Position numbers and translations under genes: made by a program
The notes under the pieces: model-generated
Databases searched by the model: none
What the model was told of the DNA's origin: nothing
What the model saw: the letters and a program-made list of their open reading frames with translations, nothing else
Assembly: GCF_024139115.2 (NCBI RefSeq)
Contig: NC_085141.1
Coordinates: 222,938,307-223,002,306 of the forward strand
Origin: Armigeres subalbatus
Lineage: Eukaryota; Arthropoda; Insecta; Diptera; Culicidae
Direction: 5' to 3'
Length of the DNA: 64,000 bases
Shown here: in pieces, positions 1 through 11,869 of the stretch
Numbering within the stretch: position 1 is the first letter of the stretch
Layout: every line of letters begins with the position of its first letter

Positions 1-154
1 TGATTACTGAATTTGATATCATAAGATTTTTAATTTGATATCAAAATGAGTACTCAATCAGATTATTTTTATGAGCATTCATAACAACAACACCATATCT
101 ATTTTGTTTGCAGAATGCTTTTAATTTTCGTAAATAATACACTTAAGCTCCTAT

Positions 155-499
155 CACAGACAAACAGACGTAACACTTCTCATTTCAACATCGTTCACGT
201 GTTCAACGGTTGATTTGAAATACATCTGTGCTACGCGATTGTGCCAAGAGAGGCGCTAGTGTTCAATCGCTTTGACATTTGATTAGTGTATATGCTGCTG
301 AATGTTTTCTGTGTTGATGACGATGATGATGATGATTAATATAGATGTATGCATTAGGAGCAAACGTCAAATGGGAAATAATCATGGCCGACTGTGTTTC
401 TCGCGATTCGGATAACAGATGGCAGTAGTGTTTTCTGAAAAGCGAATGACGATAATTTTCCGAACAGTTTGTATGAAGAGTTACGTCTGTTTGTCTGTG
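155..499. mobile_element. CACAGA-ended inverted-repeat element, copy 1
   Basis: Inverted ends CACAGACAAACAGACGTAAC facing each other, flanked by CTCCTAT on both sides (7 bp; 8 bp if one end base belongs to the target site). 345 bp with no coding capacity. Two relatives lie at 13155-13415 and 19667-19804. A 7-8 bp duplication suggests a hAT-type mobiliser. Confidence 0.8.
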
Positions 500-1690
500 C
501 TCCTATCATTATTAACTGAGGAATGCAATTTGTATTAATTAACAATTAATATCAAATTTTGTTTTCAATGTAATCTCAACAGCAGAGCTTAATATCAATT
601 TGCTCTCATTTTGTTAACCGTCTTTGCTCGGGTAGGGGTGTTTTCTTAGCCCTCCCTAGGATTTTTTGCCCCCCTAGGATTTTAAAAGTTAGCAGTGATT
701 CGATTTTCAACATATAGCATAACGAATTACTCAAAAGGTTTGAAGACAACAAAAAATATCTCCCATATTCATCCTATCATAATGAAATGAGTGGACAAAT
801 GAGCTTGGTTCTGAGAAAGATTTCAATCAGCATCCAAGAAAAATTCTAATCAGAATTCGAGAGGAATTCCCATCAGAATTTGAGAAGAATGAAGCTCATA
901 CTTTTTTTAATGTTAATTCCTGTCTACACTAGTGGTACCACTTTGACCGAGTCTTCACACTGGATGCAGTCCTTCACCAGCTTCTCAACAAGAGACTCCG
1001 GTTGTGACAGATTCCTCATCGGCTTCATCTGGCTTCGCTCATTTGTCACAAGCAGAATTCATGAAGCACTGAGAGTCCTAAACTAATGCTAATAAAACAA
1101 CGATGGAGAGCTCTAATCTATGTGGGGCTTCAATTGTCATTCGATGCTATGTGAAAGTACTGTTGCAAAGTGAAGTGCTGCTAGGGCACATCAAAACAAA
1201 CACAAGGTGAAAACGATACGCCGTCGTCGGTTTGCGATGAAGTTATCAAAAAGTTATTTATCAAATCACAGATTATTTGCACGCGGAGAATCGCATAAAA
1301 GTGACGCTAGTAACCGTTAACAATGTGGGGCCGACGCTGTATCCATTCGATCGTCAACCTATTCTTCTTGGCGGTCTGTTGGTTTCGCTTCTCTGTTTGC
1401 GCCTCGATCGGTTGTCCGATGCTTGTCTTCGCTTCTTTTATATTCGTTCTTCGTTCGCTTCCGTCTGATCCCTTCGGCCTTAACGTGCAATCCTTTTTGG
1501 ATTTCTTTTTCTCTAGTCCTTCCTTTCAACTCGTTTCATCATATTGCGGGTGTTTGAGTATGAGTTCCATCTCATGTTCGTTTATTTATAGATGTCATAG
1601 TTTATCTTCTGGCTGTCTCACTTCCTGGTTCAGTCGCTGTCAAGAGAATCCTGCAAAATCTGTCTCCTCATCTTATTCAAATCCGCCAAA
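500..1690. other. Non-coding stretch, partly 3' region of LINE A
   Basis: AT-rich DNA without a supported gene. About 840-900 contains a degenerate repeat of the form CAGAATTCGAGA/GGAATTCCCATCAG. From about 1100 to 1690 it is probably the 3' untranslated part of minus-strand LINE A, but its end is not defined. Confidence 0.4.
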
Positions 1691-2648
1691 TCAGGACTCA
1701 TCCGATGAGTCATTCATTGTTGGGATTTCAATTTGTGTGTTGTCGTAATTTCCTTCGGTAAGTAATTCGGGTGGTACTTCCTCCTGACAAAGGGGAAGAT
1801 TCCTTGTAGCAAATTCTCGAAATCGCTCTCGGTTCTGCGCAAGTTCGCGTAACTCATCAGAGGTGGCTCCTGTGCATATCATATCCTGTTCAACACACTT
1901 TTCCCATATGTAGCAGGGACGGCCGAGTTTCAATGGTCCAAGGATATTATATTCGCAGATTCCGGTTTATGATGTGACCTTCTATAGCCTGACTGGTGTC
2001 AATTGATCCTATGTCTACTTGGATTTGTTGTAGTGCTAATGGATCTTCGGCGCTGCGCCTTGAAGCTTGATAGAAACCAGAGACTATGAGCAGCTCCATT
2101 TCGCGCAGTTTATCTTAGTTGCGCTTAGTCACTGTTGATACTCTTATACCGTAGAACTATATAGAACGTATACTATCGGGGGAATCACTGTGTGGTATAA
2201 GCGTTTGCTGGTGGCCCAGTTAATGCTATTCTCATTTACAAAGGTGAGCAGTGAATATCTTTATTGCTCTCTGCACTCCATCTGCTACAGTTTCTCGCCG
2301 ATTCAGTGAGCTGGTAAGGTGCTTAGTTTTTGCACCACATTGATCTCATACGGACCATAGATGACTAGATGGGGTGATGTGTTGTCTATTGGATCATGAG
2401 GGCCACGAATGAGTACCTCCGTCTTTCTCACATTCAGTTCCAGTCCTAATTCCTGTAAACACGGCTGTAACGATATCAGTAGGCGGGTGATTTGCGGTTA
2501 GAATGGCCAAGATGTCATCGGCGTATACTCTGGGACATAGACGAATTCGGCCTTCCTGTGCTAGAATCAATTCTGATATTTGTTGTTGCAGACGTGAGAG
2601 CAGGGATTGAACTTATTATTTCATTATAATTTAGTATTCAGCCATGTA

Positions 2649-2837
2649 GTATTCAGAGTAAGCGGCTAATGTAAAACTTGCCACATTGTACGGTAAATTG
2701 GGGCACGCGAAATATGTGATTTCACGATTGGTATATTTGATTGCTTATGTTTAATGTACTATCCGCCATAGCAGAATCAAATCATAGTCTAGAATCACTT
2801 ATACAAACTAAAATCATTAGCCGCTTACTCTGAATAC
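2649..2837. mobile_element. TA-flanked inverted-repeat element inside the hAT element
   Basis: Perfect inverted ends GTATTCAGAGTAAGCGGCT with TA on both sides; 189 bp; non-coding. TA target suggests Tc1/mariner-like mobilisation. Confidence 0.82.
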
Positions 2838-3001
2838 TACACTGAGTTTTGTTGTCGAATTTTAAAACGAACAGTCGCACCGCTCTTCAACGGCGGATTC
2901 CATTCAGCCGTTTTCGGCTGGAATACGACAAGCCAGTAACTTATTCCAGAGGCAGGATTCCGAAAAGTGTTGTATGGCGGACTTCTAGCGCTTCTAGTCT
3001 A

Positions 3002-3589
3002 AGGGTACATTGCTCTATGTCTCATATTTACATCGTTAAACGCTAGTATCACTTAATATACTAAATGATAATAAGTGTATTCAGTATGTTAAATAATACT
3101 AGCGTCTCACGCTCTAAATATCAGACGTAGAGCAATGCAGGGTTGGTCATTTCTCACACTTCGTTTTGGAATGTTTAGAGATTTTACAAGTAAAGTGTAT
3201 TGATTCACACTCGAGAGCGTTCACACGTGCGTGTGATTGAAGCCAAGAGAAACAAGATCGATAAAGAGTGAGCTAATTTTCGGTCGCGTGTGTTTTGCTG
3301 TTGTGTATAAAAAGGTCTATGTTTAGGCGCTCAAAACAACGCATTTATATGGAAGATTTACAACATAGCCTAAATGTATGCATTTAGGTAAACATCAAAT
3401 TGCCATTTCCCTGTACTCTTTACACTTGTGGGCTTATGTGATGAAGAGTGGGTATGACGCACGCTCTTTGATACAAAGATAAAGTGTATTTCTGCACAAT
3501 ACACTCGGATAACAGATCGAGAAAGAGAAGTTTTTACACCTTCTCTTGAATACTCCTCAGAGCAAACCAACCCAGGAGCAATGTACCCT
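3002..3589. mobile_element. Second TA-flanked inverted-repeat element inside the hAT element
   Basis: Inverted ends AGGGTACATTGCTC with TA on both sides; 588 bp. Near 3040-3110 it has an inner palindrome CGCTAGTAT/ATACTAGCG. Non-coding. Confidence 0.75.
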
Positions 3590-4599
3590 TAGGCAAAATT
3601 GTAGAGGGGAAATAGCGCTAAAACCACGCATTTTTCGGAATTCCACTTCTGGAATGAGTTATTTGCTAAATACTAAATGATAAGTTCAATCCCTGCGTGA
3701 GAGTGCTTGATGTAGCAGGTGTACGTACAATTTTGGTGACAAAGGGCAGCCCTGTTTTATACCCTTTACTTTGTTGTATGTTGCTGTTCTCTGACCAAAC
3801 CATTGCAGAGATGTCTGTTCCGTTAGATATGTTGATATAATCCGGTTGATTAGATAGACTGGTACACCTAGGTTTAGGAGTAGTTGCGGGACTTTGTGCA
3901 AGTTGACTGTGTCAAAAACTTGCCGGATGTCTAAAGATACAATGTAGGTGGTTATGCCTTTCCTCCAGTGCTCATCGAGTTATTGCCTAATGATGAAAAT
4001 CTGGTCCTCTGCTGATCTGTTAAGGTGATAGGCATACTGATAGTTCGGAACATGTTCTAAATATGATTCCATTTTCTCTAGCAGGAATCGTGAATACACT
4101 TCGTAGATTGTTTGGCAGTGTTATCCGACGATATTCATCTGGTCCTGTTGGACTTTGTACCTTTGGGATGGGAAGAAGTTTAGGGCGAATACCGTTTGTT
4201 CCTGCGGCTGTGTTATTACGTAGAGTCAGTGCAGACGTGTTTGATAAGTGTTGTGATTTCTTGGCTCCATTGGTTAGTTGTTAGTGCGAAGAATGAGCAG
4301 CCGACGATCTGAGAAGCTGCTTCTTTGCAGCAGCAATTGGGTGGATGAAACCGGTGGATTATCGGCATCACGATGTGATCTATCTGAGAACAGCTTCCAC
4401 TTCGTTTCTACCGCTGGATAGTCGGTATTTATGGAGAAGAAGTAGCCTTTCAAAGCTCCTCTCCATTTGAGTTGGTCCAAGGGTGGAAGAGTAATGGTCC
4501 TACACGCTTTCTGTCATCGGGAAGCATATCTTTGTATCCTACGTGGGCTTAGAAGTCTCCTAGAGTTATGACGTTGTCCCTCTAACGTTCACTCAATCT

Positions 4600-4990
4600 G
4601 GTTAAGTAGTTGATTAGAACTCCTATCTCTGGATCCGCTTGGGTGCTCGCCGAGCGTGCGTATATGGACAAGATTATAAGTTGTTCTCCAAGCACAGTGA
4701 TATCTTGACTCCGCAGGTATTATTTCCAACTCGAAAAAACTTGAACTTTCTTGCACCTCCCGGTTCCACCTCCCATCCTGGGAGAGGTCTCCGCTTGTCG
4801 ATTTACATTGAACCATGCATATGCCGCTGTGGTTGTCGTACTGGTAGCTAAACGGGTCTCTTGCAAACAGGCAACTGCAATATTGTTGTCGTTTAGGAAC
4901 TGATCGATGATGTTCCGATCGGACGGTTGGAGCACCCTGAGACATTCCATGTCCCAGCTGTGAAGACGTTCGGAGTGCTATCACTGTGTT
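4600..4990 (-). pseudogene. Endonuclease fragment of LINE A
   Basis: Minus-strand peptide MECLRVLQPSDRNIIDQFLND and VACLQETRL resembles the first two blocks of the apurinic-like endonuclease of non-LTR elements (the Glu of QET is a metal ligand in the family). The frame is lost after about 76 codons. Confidence 0.6.
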
Positions 4991-5249
4991 GTCACATCGT
5001 AAGTGTCGACTGTATGTTGTTGTTGTATTGCTTGTATGTGTGGTCGCGGTAGCGGATTTTTGTTGTGTGCGGGACCAGTAATGTTGATGGTGAGGCTGTT
5101 TTGTTTGTTTTTGTTTCCTGCGATGGTCGTTCCTGCTTGTCTTTTCTGAGGGGGGCATCATATTTTTCTATGCTTCTTTTTCTTTTCCGTTTTACTGTAT
5201 GATTTAAGTCGTTTATCAATTTTATGTTCGATGTATTGTTATTTTGCCT

Positions 5250-5686
5250 ACCACTAGAAATATCTAGAACACTATTATAGTGTGTGTGCTCCGCGATGTC
5301 CGAGATTCTTTGAGCTACTCTCAAGGTTCTTCTCCCGTCTGCGTTGATGATGCATGCCGATGAGTGTTCTCGGTAGATTTCTATCCTGAAATCAAATTCG
5401 CTCGCCATCGCCAGAAAAGCCTCTTCTCCACCCCAGAATCCTCGGTGGTTGGATAATTGCTGCAGATGTCTGCTTTTTCGATGTTTGTCAATGCCGATAC
5501 ATCTTGCACATGCAGGCGGTCGCTCCATTCTGTAAGGTTTCTGCTGTAAAACTGCACTACTACTGCCCGCAACGTTCTTACTCTGAACTTGATTTTCTCC
5601 GTGTTGGGCTTCCCACCCGGATTTGGTGTCCAAGGGATGCAGGATCTGCAGGATCCTTCTTCCGTTGAAACGATATCAGATGTCAT
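5250..5686 (-). pseudogene. OTU-like cysteine protease domain of LINE A (frameshifted)
   Basis: Two overlapping minus-strand frames together show the OTU landmarks in order: EEGSC near the start (candidate catalytic Cys), FWGGEEAFLAMASEFDFRIEIY (positions about 5430-5365) like the family's WGG-E-hydrophobic segment, and HTHYNSV (about 5290-5268) like the catalytic-His motif HYxSV. OTU proteins cleave ubiquitin or related chains. A frame change lies near 5440, so no intact protein is made here. Its position directly before the endonuclease suggests it is part of the LINE polyprotein. Confidence 0.65.
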
Positions 5687-6891
5687 TGTTTAACTCAGGC
5701 AATGAGCCTCCGCGACTGTTTCCTTTTTAACTAATCTTAGATGCAGTTTTGGTCGATGAAATAAAATGGCGATTCTATGCGCTTTTATCTGTTGGGGGTG
5801 TTCAAAAAGTACATGAATCACGCCTGAATAATCGTTCAGTGCTCTAAAGCTATATTTTCATCATTTGATTAATCCCCCCATTTTGTTGTGCGCTTTAGCG
5901 TCCCCCAGGGTAGACCAGGCAACGAGGCCTATGAGGCTTGTACCTAACGCTTGCAGGAAAAGCGAGAGGCTGACTACTTCCACTTCCTTCAATGAATATG
6001 GAAGCCAATCGCCGTGCAGGAACATGCACCAGAGGTATCGAGGTTACGCGATAAATGGAAGTCCAACAATGTTGAAACTCTGTTGAATATGCGTTGCAAG
6101 CCACCGATTGCCCCATGTAGTCCGTAGTTCATCCTTTGCAGTGGTGGTCTAAGCATTCCGCTATTGCGGAGTGTCCTTGGTCGAACATTCAAATCTTTCT
6201 GCTCCAGAATACCTTCGCAGTCGATTCGTCCCTGTAGTATATCGGCGATCGTCATCCCCCGGGTGGTATCTCTCCTAGCTACGTTGGACGATTCGATACG
6301 TTCGGCGACATTGTTGTACGCTGGGCTCCAAACTGCAGAGCAGTACCCCAGAGTAGAACACACAAGAGATTTCAAGCAATAAATGTCGGAAAAATTCTTG
6401 GCAATCCTATATATGGGTCCCAATGTCATAGAAGCTTTATCGACAGCGTACGAGATGTGCTGCTTAAAGAGTCCAGGACTACACCAAGGTTCTTGATGTG
6501 ATTCGTGCGTTCGAGTGTCGTGTCAAGTAGGTTGTAGTCGAAAATAATCGTTTTTCTTCTTTCGAGTGAAAGTTAAGACGGAGCACTTGGCTGGGTTTAC
6601 GACCATGCGGTTTAGAGAACACCTGTTGGTAAAATGAGTGAGCTGCCGTTGTTAATTAAGACAGTCAGTAGTTAAACTAATTTGGAAAAACATTTTCAAA
6701 TCGTCAGCGTACGACAGTCGAGGGCTTTCTATGACTAGATGGACGTCATTGAAGTAGAGCAGAAATGTACCAGATGGCTTCCTTGCGGTATTCCAGATGT
6801 TGCGTGGTAATTATTCGATTCGCAGTCATCTAAAGTCACCATCAGTTGTCGGCCAGTCAATTTCCAGCAAGAAGGAAATATTCCACTAGAC

Positions 6892-9218
6892 CAGCGGTTC
6901 TCAACCTGGGGTACATGTACCCCTAGGGGTACCTTGGCTGGTGTCTGGGGGTACCTGAAACAAAAATGCGTAATGGCGTATGTTGTATTATATAATTGCA
7001 AAAAAAATCACTCTAGAATTGATCTTAAAGTTTTAAACAACTTTTATTATGTTTTTTTTTCTCATTCATTTGACTTTACTACCAGAGAGAACAGTTTTTT
7101 TTGTGTTGAGCAGATTTGTTGTCCTGAATAAAGAACATAGTTCTTATGAGGATTTGGTGAGATTTTACAATCGCTGTTCAAAGCCCAAGGTTAAAATCTA
7201 TTACGCCCATTTAGAAAAGGTTCGTCAATTGAAGTAGTAAAAATTGTTTCTAAAGCGATTGGCCTGAACGATTCCTACGAAGATTAGGTTAGGTTCTATA
7301 ACATGCACCACTTCCTAAAGGGCAAATAGAAATGGAACTACTGACGAGGTTGCTTGTATAGATTAAGGCTTCTTTTTACATTGGAGGTTAATAATCTCAA
7401 AATATTTCAGGTACATTGTTCATAACAGTAAACAGAGAAAATGAAATTCGTTTTACTATGTTCTCAAAAATCAGTGAATAGGCTTGAAAACTCCAGTAAA
7501 CCTAGTGTGCCAAAGTATTTATTTAGTTTTAAAAGCTTCAATGTTGGAAAATATAGCATTATATTCAAGTAATAAAGATGTTTGGTGTCATCTACTAGAG
7601 AAGCAATAATTGCAATGAACAATGAATTATTCATTCTCTCGATTTCGCACATATATTTTCTTGCTGAATAATGCAATGTGCAGGGAAAAGTCATCATACA
7701 GCGGTGATGCTTCTCCTTTGTTAGAAATATTAGATTGGCAGTGTTCTTTCCCATGATTGACGATGCCAGCGACATCAGATGTAAGGCCAGTATTTAAAGG
7801 AGAGTCCAAGTTCTTTCAGGTTATTTTTCTACAGTCTTTTCCGGTAGCCGTTGCACTCATTGGAATCAAAGCTGCCAATTCCTCTGTGATTTGAAGACGA
7901 TCTACAATATCCCTTGAGAAGATAGCTACCTGTGCCATGTTTTCACATCAGTATTTTCATTACTTGCGAGAATATAGAATCTGAGGCAGGAGTCTTTTGC
8001 ACATAACGTAGTTTTCAAATCTTCTGCGAGAACTTTTGATATTCATCGTGTTCCGCGACAAACTAATGCTACTGAAGGAGGCTTTTTCTTAGGGCAGATT
8101 ATGTCAAAAACAACAGATATGCATTCCGTAACAAGTTCTCCGTTCTTTAAATTGGAATGGTTTCAACTGTTTTGACAAAATTTCACCAACAGCAAAACTG
8201 ACACGTGCTGCATTTTCAGACTTGGTGTTTGCTCACTCTTCCATAAGTAATTTTAATCAATATTGTTAATTTTTACTAAATAAGCACCTTACCTTTGAAG
8301 CTTTTCCAACTTTTTTAATGATCCAATATAAATATCACATTTCGTACAATGCTTGGTCTCGTAATGTCGTTAAAATTCCTTCAAAATCAAATCAAACATA
8401 ATATTCTCTCAACACAGAAACAGGTTTCGAACAAATTAAGGAAACTGGTTTTGTTCTGGCCAAGGTGAATAAAATTTCTCTTATTAATTTTCAATGAAAA
8501 CGCGATGTTGACATAAACTTAACGTTTTTTGGGGTAACTGGGGTCACTGCTTTAAATCCTAAGATTCTAAATTCTCAAAAGTTTTTCAAAAATATTTTTT
8601 TTAGAACAGAAAATCAAATTTCTCAAACACTGACACCTAACATTTTCCCTTTCATTTCTAGAATTTTGATGAGAATTGCAAAATTTCACTCAGGCTCCAA
8701 TATTTTAAAGATATTTTCTTAACCTAGTAAAAATTTCAAAATCCTTGCAGAGTTTTTAAAGTTCTATTACTTTTCCTTGGCATTATATTATTAACTGCGA
8801 TGCTTCGGAACTTTGTTGTTATTTTTGCATTGTTGGCACGACGGAACTGCCCAGTCGAGAAAACTTTCTGAACCGAACCGGGAATCGAACCCAGCCTCCT
8901 TCATCATGGTCTTGCATCAGAAGACTAAGACTTTAATTTTTCTAAAACACCGAACTTCTTTAATGTTTACCCTTTCTGTGGAAGTAGCAAGGTTAAAAAT
9001 TGATGAGTCGATGTACGAAAATTCGTCAGAAGCCCAAAATTATGTTTTTTAAAAATTCAATAAAACTGAATGGTTAGGTTTGATAAAAGCACAATGAAAA
9101 ACAATTACCCACTTTTACATTTGAGCTTACCGATAAATTAAAAAAAAAACTAGGGGGTACCTCCAGCTGTGTCATAGTCTGAAGGGGTACCACTCAAGAA
9201 AAAGGTTGAGAACCGCTG
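6892..9218. mobile_element. hAT element inserted in LINE B
   Basis: Inverted ends CAGCGGTTCTCAACC / GGTTGAGAACCGCTG with the exact 8-bp duplication CACTAGAC (6884-6891, 9219-9226). Subterminal GGGGTACC repeats occur at both ends. It contains minus-strand transposase remains (7450-8250). 2.3 kb, inactive. Confidence 0.92.
7450..8250 (-). pseudogene. hAT transposase remnant
   Basis: Minus-strand frames, broken by stops, show hAT-type pieces in family order: VTECISVVFDIICPKKK, VCRGTR, ASNENTDV (like the conserved DESTDV segment), then VAIFSRDIV, ITEELAALIPM, and LTSDVAGIVNHG (like the TS-D-V-G-I-V segment before the HC motif). This type of transposase (SCAND3/ZBED-related group) cuts and pastes the element. 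At least four stops; no function. Confidence 0.65.
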
Positions 9219-9599
9219 CACTAGACAGTGACAAATGAAAAATACGATGAAGAGGGTCAAGTAAACAAGAAATTTGTTTGCAATTTGGAAAGCAGCAGAA
9301 TACCATCTGGTCCTGAATTATAGGACGACTTGAGTTTTGTTGCGGCCCTAGATATAGCGTCAACGTTGACATTTAACGCGCCTAATGTTTGGCTGCTTAA
9401 TGGAACGTTGCTAGCCCCGAGTCTTACTTAGGCAGCACTAAAACGCTCATCGCTGAAGACGCTGGCAAATTTCTCAGCGAATAGCCACAGAGTTCCGATG
9501 GGGTGGACGCAGTTTCACCGTTGAACTGCATTGCAGATGGCAGACCAGACTTTTTGTGCTGTTTGTTGTTGTAATTCCAAAAAGATTTCGGCCGCTGCT

Positions 9600-9840
9600 T
9601 GAACTTACGCTGAATACTGTGCTGGTAACGCAAACCGTTCTGACGACGTACACGCTGGTATTCATGGTGGAGGCTCACGTACTGATCTCTCAGGGGTAGG
9701 GTCCGATATTTGGTTGGCCTTAGCCAAATATCGGACACTACCACTGAGAGATCAGTACGTGAGGCTCAACCATGAATACCAGCGTGTCAGTCGTCAGAAC
9801 TTTTTGCGTTACCAGCACTGTATTGAGCGTAAGTTGGCCT
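9600..9840. repeat. Inverted duplication of LINE B sequence (about 120-bp arms)
   Basis: The LINE B linker region 9600-9718 is repeated head-to-head at 9720-9840 with almost no spacer; the centre lies at GGTTGGCC/TTAGCC around 9715-9722. The arms are close but not identical. The single strand could form a long hairpin. Confidence 0.8.
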
Positions 9841-10960
9841 CAGAGCAGCTCTCTTAACTGTCTTCAATTTTCGTAATTCACTTGTCTGCCAAGGAGGTCG
9901 CGATTCAGAACTCTTTGGAACGTGCCTATCGATGGCGTACATCATGACATTATGCGTATTAAGAACATTTCCCCAATCGATACTCGATAATACATCTGTA
10001 ATACTTAAGTGGTCGACTTTCTTAAAATCATATGACACGGGCGCAGTACGTTCGATAAAGTCGTGCACGTGACTGTATTCGATGCTGATAAGTAGTGGAG
10101 GGTGATGAGCAGCATTTTTGACCAGTGCGCAAGGTGCTGGCAAGATGAGCGGTGCATTGTCCTGTCTGCTTACGAAGCATAGGTCCAAAGTGCGACCGTT
10201 TTCATTCACAATGCTGGTAATTTGGCTAAGAGTGGCTGAGCTGTAGTTATCCAAAAGGCTGACAGCACCAGCATGCAGGATCGAATTTCTGGATCAGGGT
10301 AAAAGAAACCACTGTGGGACTGCTTCCAAGAGACACCAGTCAGATTGAAATCGCCCAGGACAAGCACTTCGTCAGTCGATGTGGCCGTTTATAAGACGGC
10401 GAAGACTGACTGGCAGTAAGTATCGATGAGTAGTATGTCACGTACCAGATCAGGAAGGATATACAACGAGCACAGTAACAGTCTTCGGTCACTCATCTCG
10501 ATTGATACCCAGACTTGTTCGAGACTCTTCCAAGAATCGCTTTCCACTGGTTTTGCTTTGATTCAAGAACGCACGGCAATCAAGTCACCGCCGCCAGTAG
10601 ACTTCCTGCTGTTGTGTTGATTCCGATCGCAACGAAATACTTCGTAATCGTGACTAAACATTTGGCTGGGAAGTGTTCTGGAGTTTTGATAGTAGGCGGT
10701 AATGTCTGTTGCTTTTATTATCGCGATGCAGTTGTACACTTGAATTTGAGACACGCTTAGGCCGCTGATCATACTTGCTAAACGTTGGAGGTAGGAAGGC
10801 CCCGTCTCCCGATTCAAATGCAGGGCCGGGACGACAGTGAGTGACACCTCACGTCACCAGTCAAAGAACCTCAGCACATACTTGCGAACAGGCCGTTTTT
10901 TGTCATTCTTCTCACGCGCTATCCTAATCTTCCCTCCTCATCTCGACATTCCCTATGCAG

Positions 10961-11246
10961 CATGACAACTGTGGCCTACCTACCCCACCTTGGAAAATTT
11001 CGGATTTATAATAACAATATTCTGAACCGCAGATTTCTTTTATATAAAAATAGACAGTACTGTATTTTCATTAGTACAATCCAGAATCATCTAATGAGAC
11101 AGTTCTACATAATGTATGTAAAATATATCTCTTTTGATCTTGATAACTACACTTCACAACTACCCAAACATGGATAGTAATCTGCTTTTCGCACTTAAAT
11201 TAAACATCACATAACGCGCCTATCATAAATTGCTAGTAGTTCTTTT
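10961..11246. other. Non-coding stretch beyond the S1P 3' end
   Basis: AT-rich sequence between LINE B and the S1P terminal exon. I see no gene or clear repeat in it. Confidence 0.4.
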
Positions 11247-11252
11247 TTTATT
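11247..11252 (-). promoter_or_regulatory. Possible S1P polyadenylation signal
   Basis: AATAAA on the minus strand about 165 nt after the S1P stop codon. It is the first such hexamer seen downstream; the surrounding DNA is AT-rich, so a chance match is possible. Confidence 0.35.
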
Positions 11253-11417
11253 ATTTCTTAAGGCATCTTAAGATGACCAAACAATGCAGAAAATAAAATC
11301 TTTGGGTTTATCCCGCTATACGTGAACTTAGGCTTAGTTTAATCCGGCAAAATAACAATTAGTCACCTAACTATGCTTCTGCATCCCAATCCCATCCCAA
11401 GTATCGGCCCTTCCGAC

Positions 11418-11869
11418 TCAAAAGCCTATCTTCTTGAATAAGTAGTTACATCGTCGCTTGATTGTTAGTCCTTTCGTTTTTCTTATCCAGTTGAGTAGGG
11501 CTAGCAAGATCACCACACCAGAAACCGTAACGAACCAGTTGGAGCTTAAGGTAAAACCTGAGCTCGCATCACGACTCAATGCAAAGTCGTTACTTCCGTA
11601 CAGATCATTCGGATTTCCATCGTGGCGTTGTTGGTTCTGTTGATGCTGTTGCTGCTGTTGATGACTTTGTTGTTGTTGTTCTTGTTGTTGGTCTTTCGGT
11701 TGATTCTGTCCAGCCAAACCGGCCGGTACTTTTACCCCAATGGAAGCCACTGAGGGGCGTCCAGCTGATGGGTTGATAAAGCTGTTCGGTGCATTCGGTG
11801 GAATTTTGTCGGTTTTCTTGTTGCGCCATCCTGGAACGTCTGGCTCGTCATTAGCGCTTATTATTGTTG
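11418..11869 (-). CDS. S1P (MBTPS1): S1P coding exon 4 (Gln-rich stalk, transmembrane helix, cytoplasmic tail)
   Basis: 452-nt exon after the acceptor CCTCACAG|CAACA, ending in TGA at 11420-11418. It encodes a Pro/Asn linker, a Gln/His-rich tract (about residues 1286-1306), the hydrophobic segment [18 protein letters not shown] and a basic tail ([10 protein letters not shown]). Exon 3 ends in phase 1 and this exon needs one borrowed base, so the joint is consistent. It sits 9.7 kb from exon 3. Confidence 0.88.

Larger units (their letters stand above)
2601..3695. mobile_element. hAT-like element inserted in LINE A
   Basis: Ends CAGGGATTGAACTTAT in inverted orientation, flanked by the exact 8-bp duplication CGTGAGAG (2593-2600 and 3696-3703), which is the hAT signature. 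LINE A sequence resumes on each side. No transposase was recognised. It contains two younger TA-flanked elements. Confidence 0.88.
1691..5700 (-). mobile_element. LINE A: degraded non-LTR retrotransposon with OTU-like, endonuclease and reverse transcriptase regions
   Basis: Read on the minus strand: OTU-like domain (about 5686-5250), a basic linker, an apurinic-type endonuclease start (LQPSDRNIIDQFLND, VACLQETRL; about 4950-4730), reverse transcriptase pieces (FDTVN, KGIKQGCPLSPK at about 3750, YADD at 2525-2514) and a C-terminal region (WEKCVEQDM, ELAQNRERFREFA) ending in a stop at 1691. The reading frame is broken many times and the element is split by a hAT insertion at 2601-3695. The clade is unresolved. 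It is dead as a gene. Confidence 0.8.
5870..10960 (-). mobile_element. LINE B: degraded Jockey/CR1-like LINE, split by a hAT element
   Basis: Minus-strand pieces in order: endonuclease start (FRCDRNQHNSRKS, GGGDLIAVRS; 10847-10563), endonuclease end (GRTLDLCFVS, HHPPLLISI; 10254-9900), linker (RPKSFWNYNNKQHKKSGLP; about 9580), then after the hAT insertion the reverse transcriptase remnant (TSGIPQGSHL; about 6800) and the C-terminal thumb region (EYCSAVWSP-like, RIESSNVARRD, NYGLHGAIGGL; 6430-5990). Many frame breaks and deletions. No active protein. The outer limits are approximate. Confidence 0.78.

Noticed and set aside
4639..5161. Small overlapping frames on both strands
   Set aside because: Shadows of the broken LINE A frames; only the pieces with endonuclease motifs were kept.
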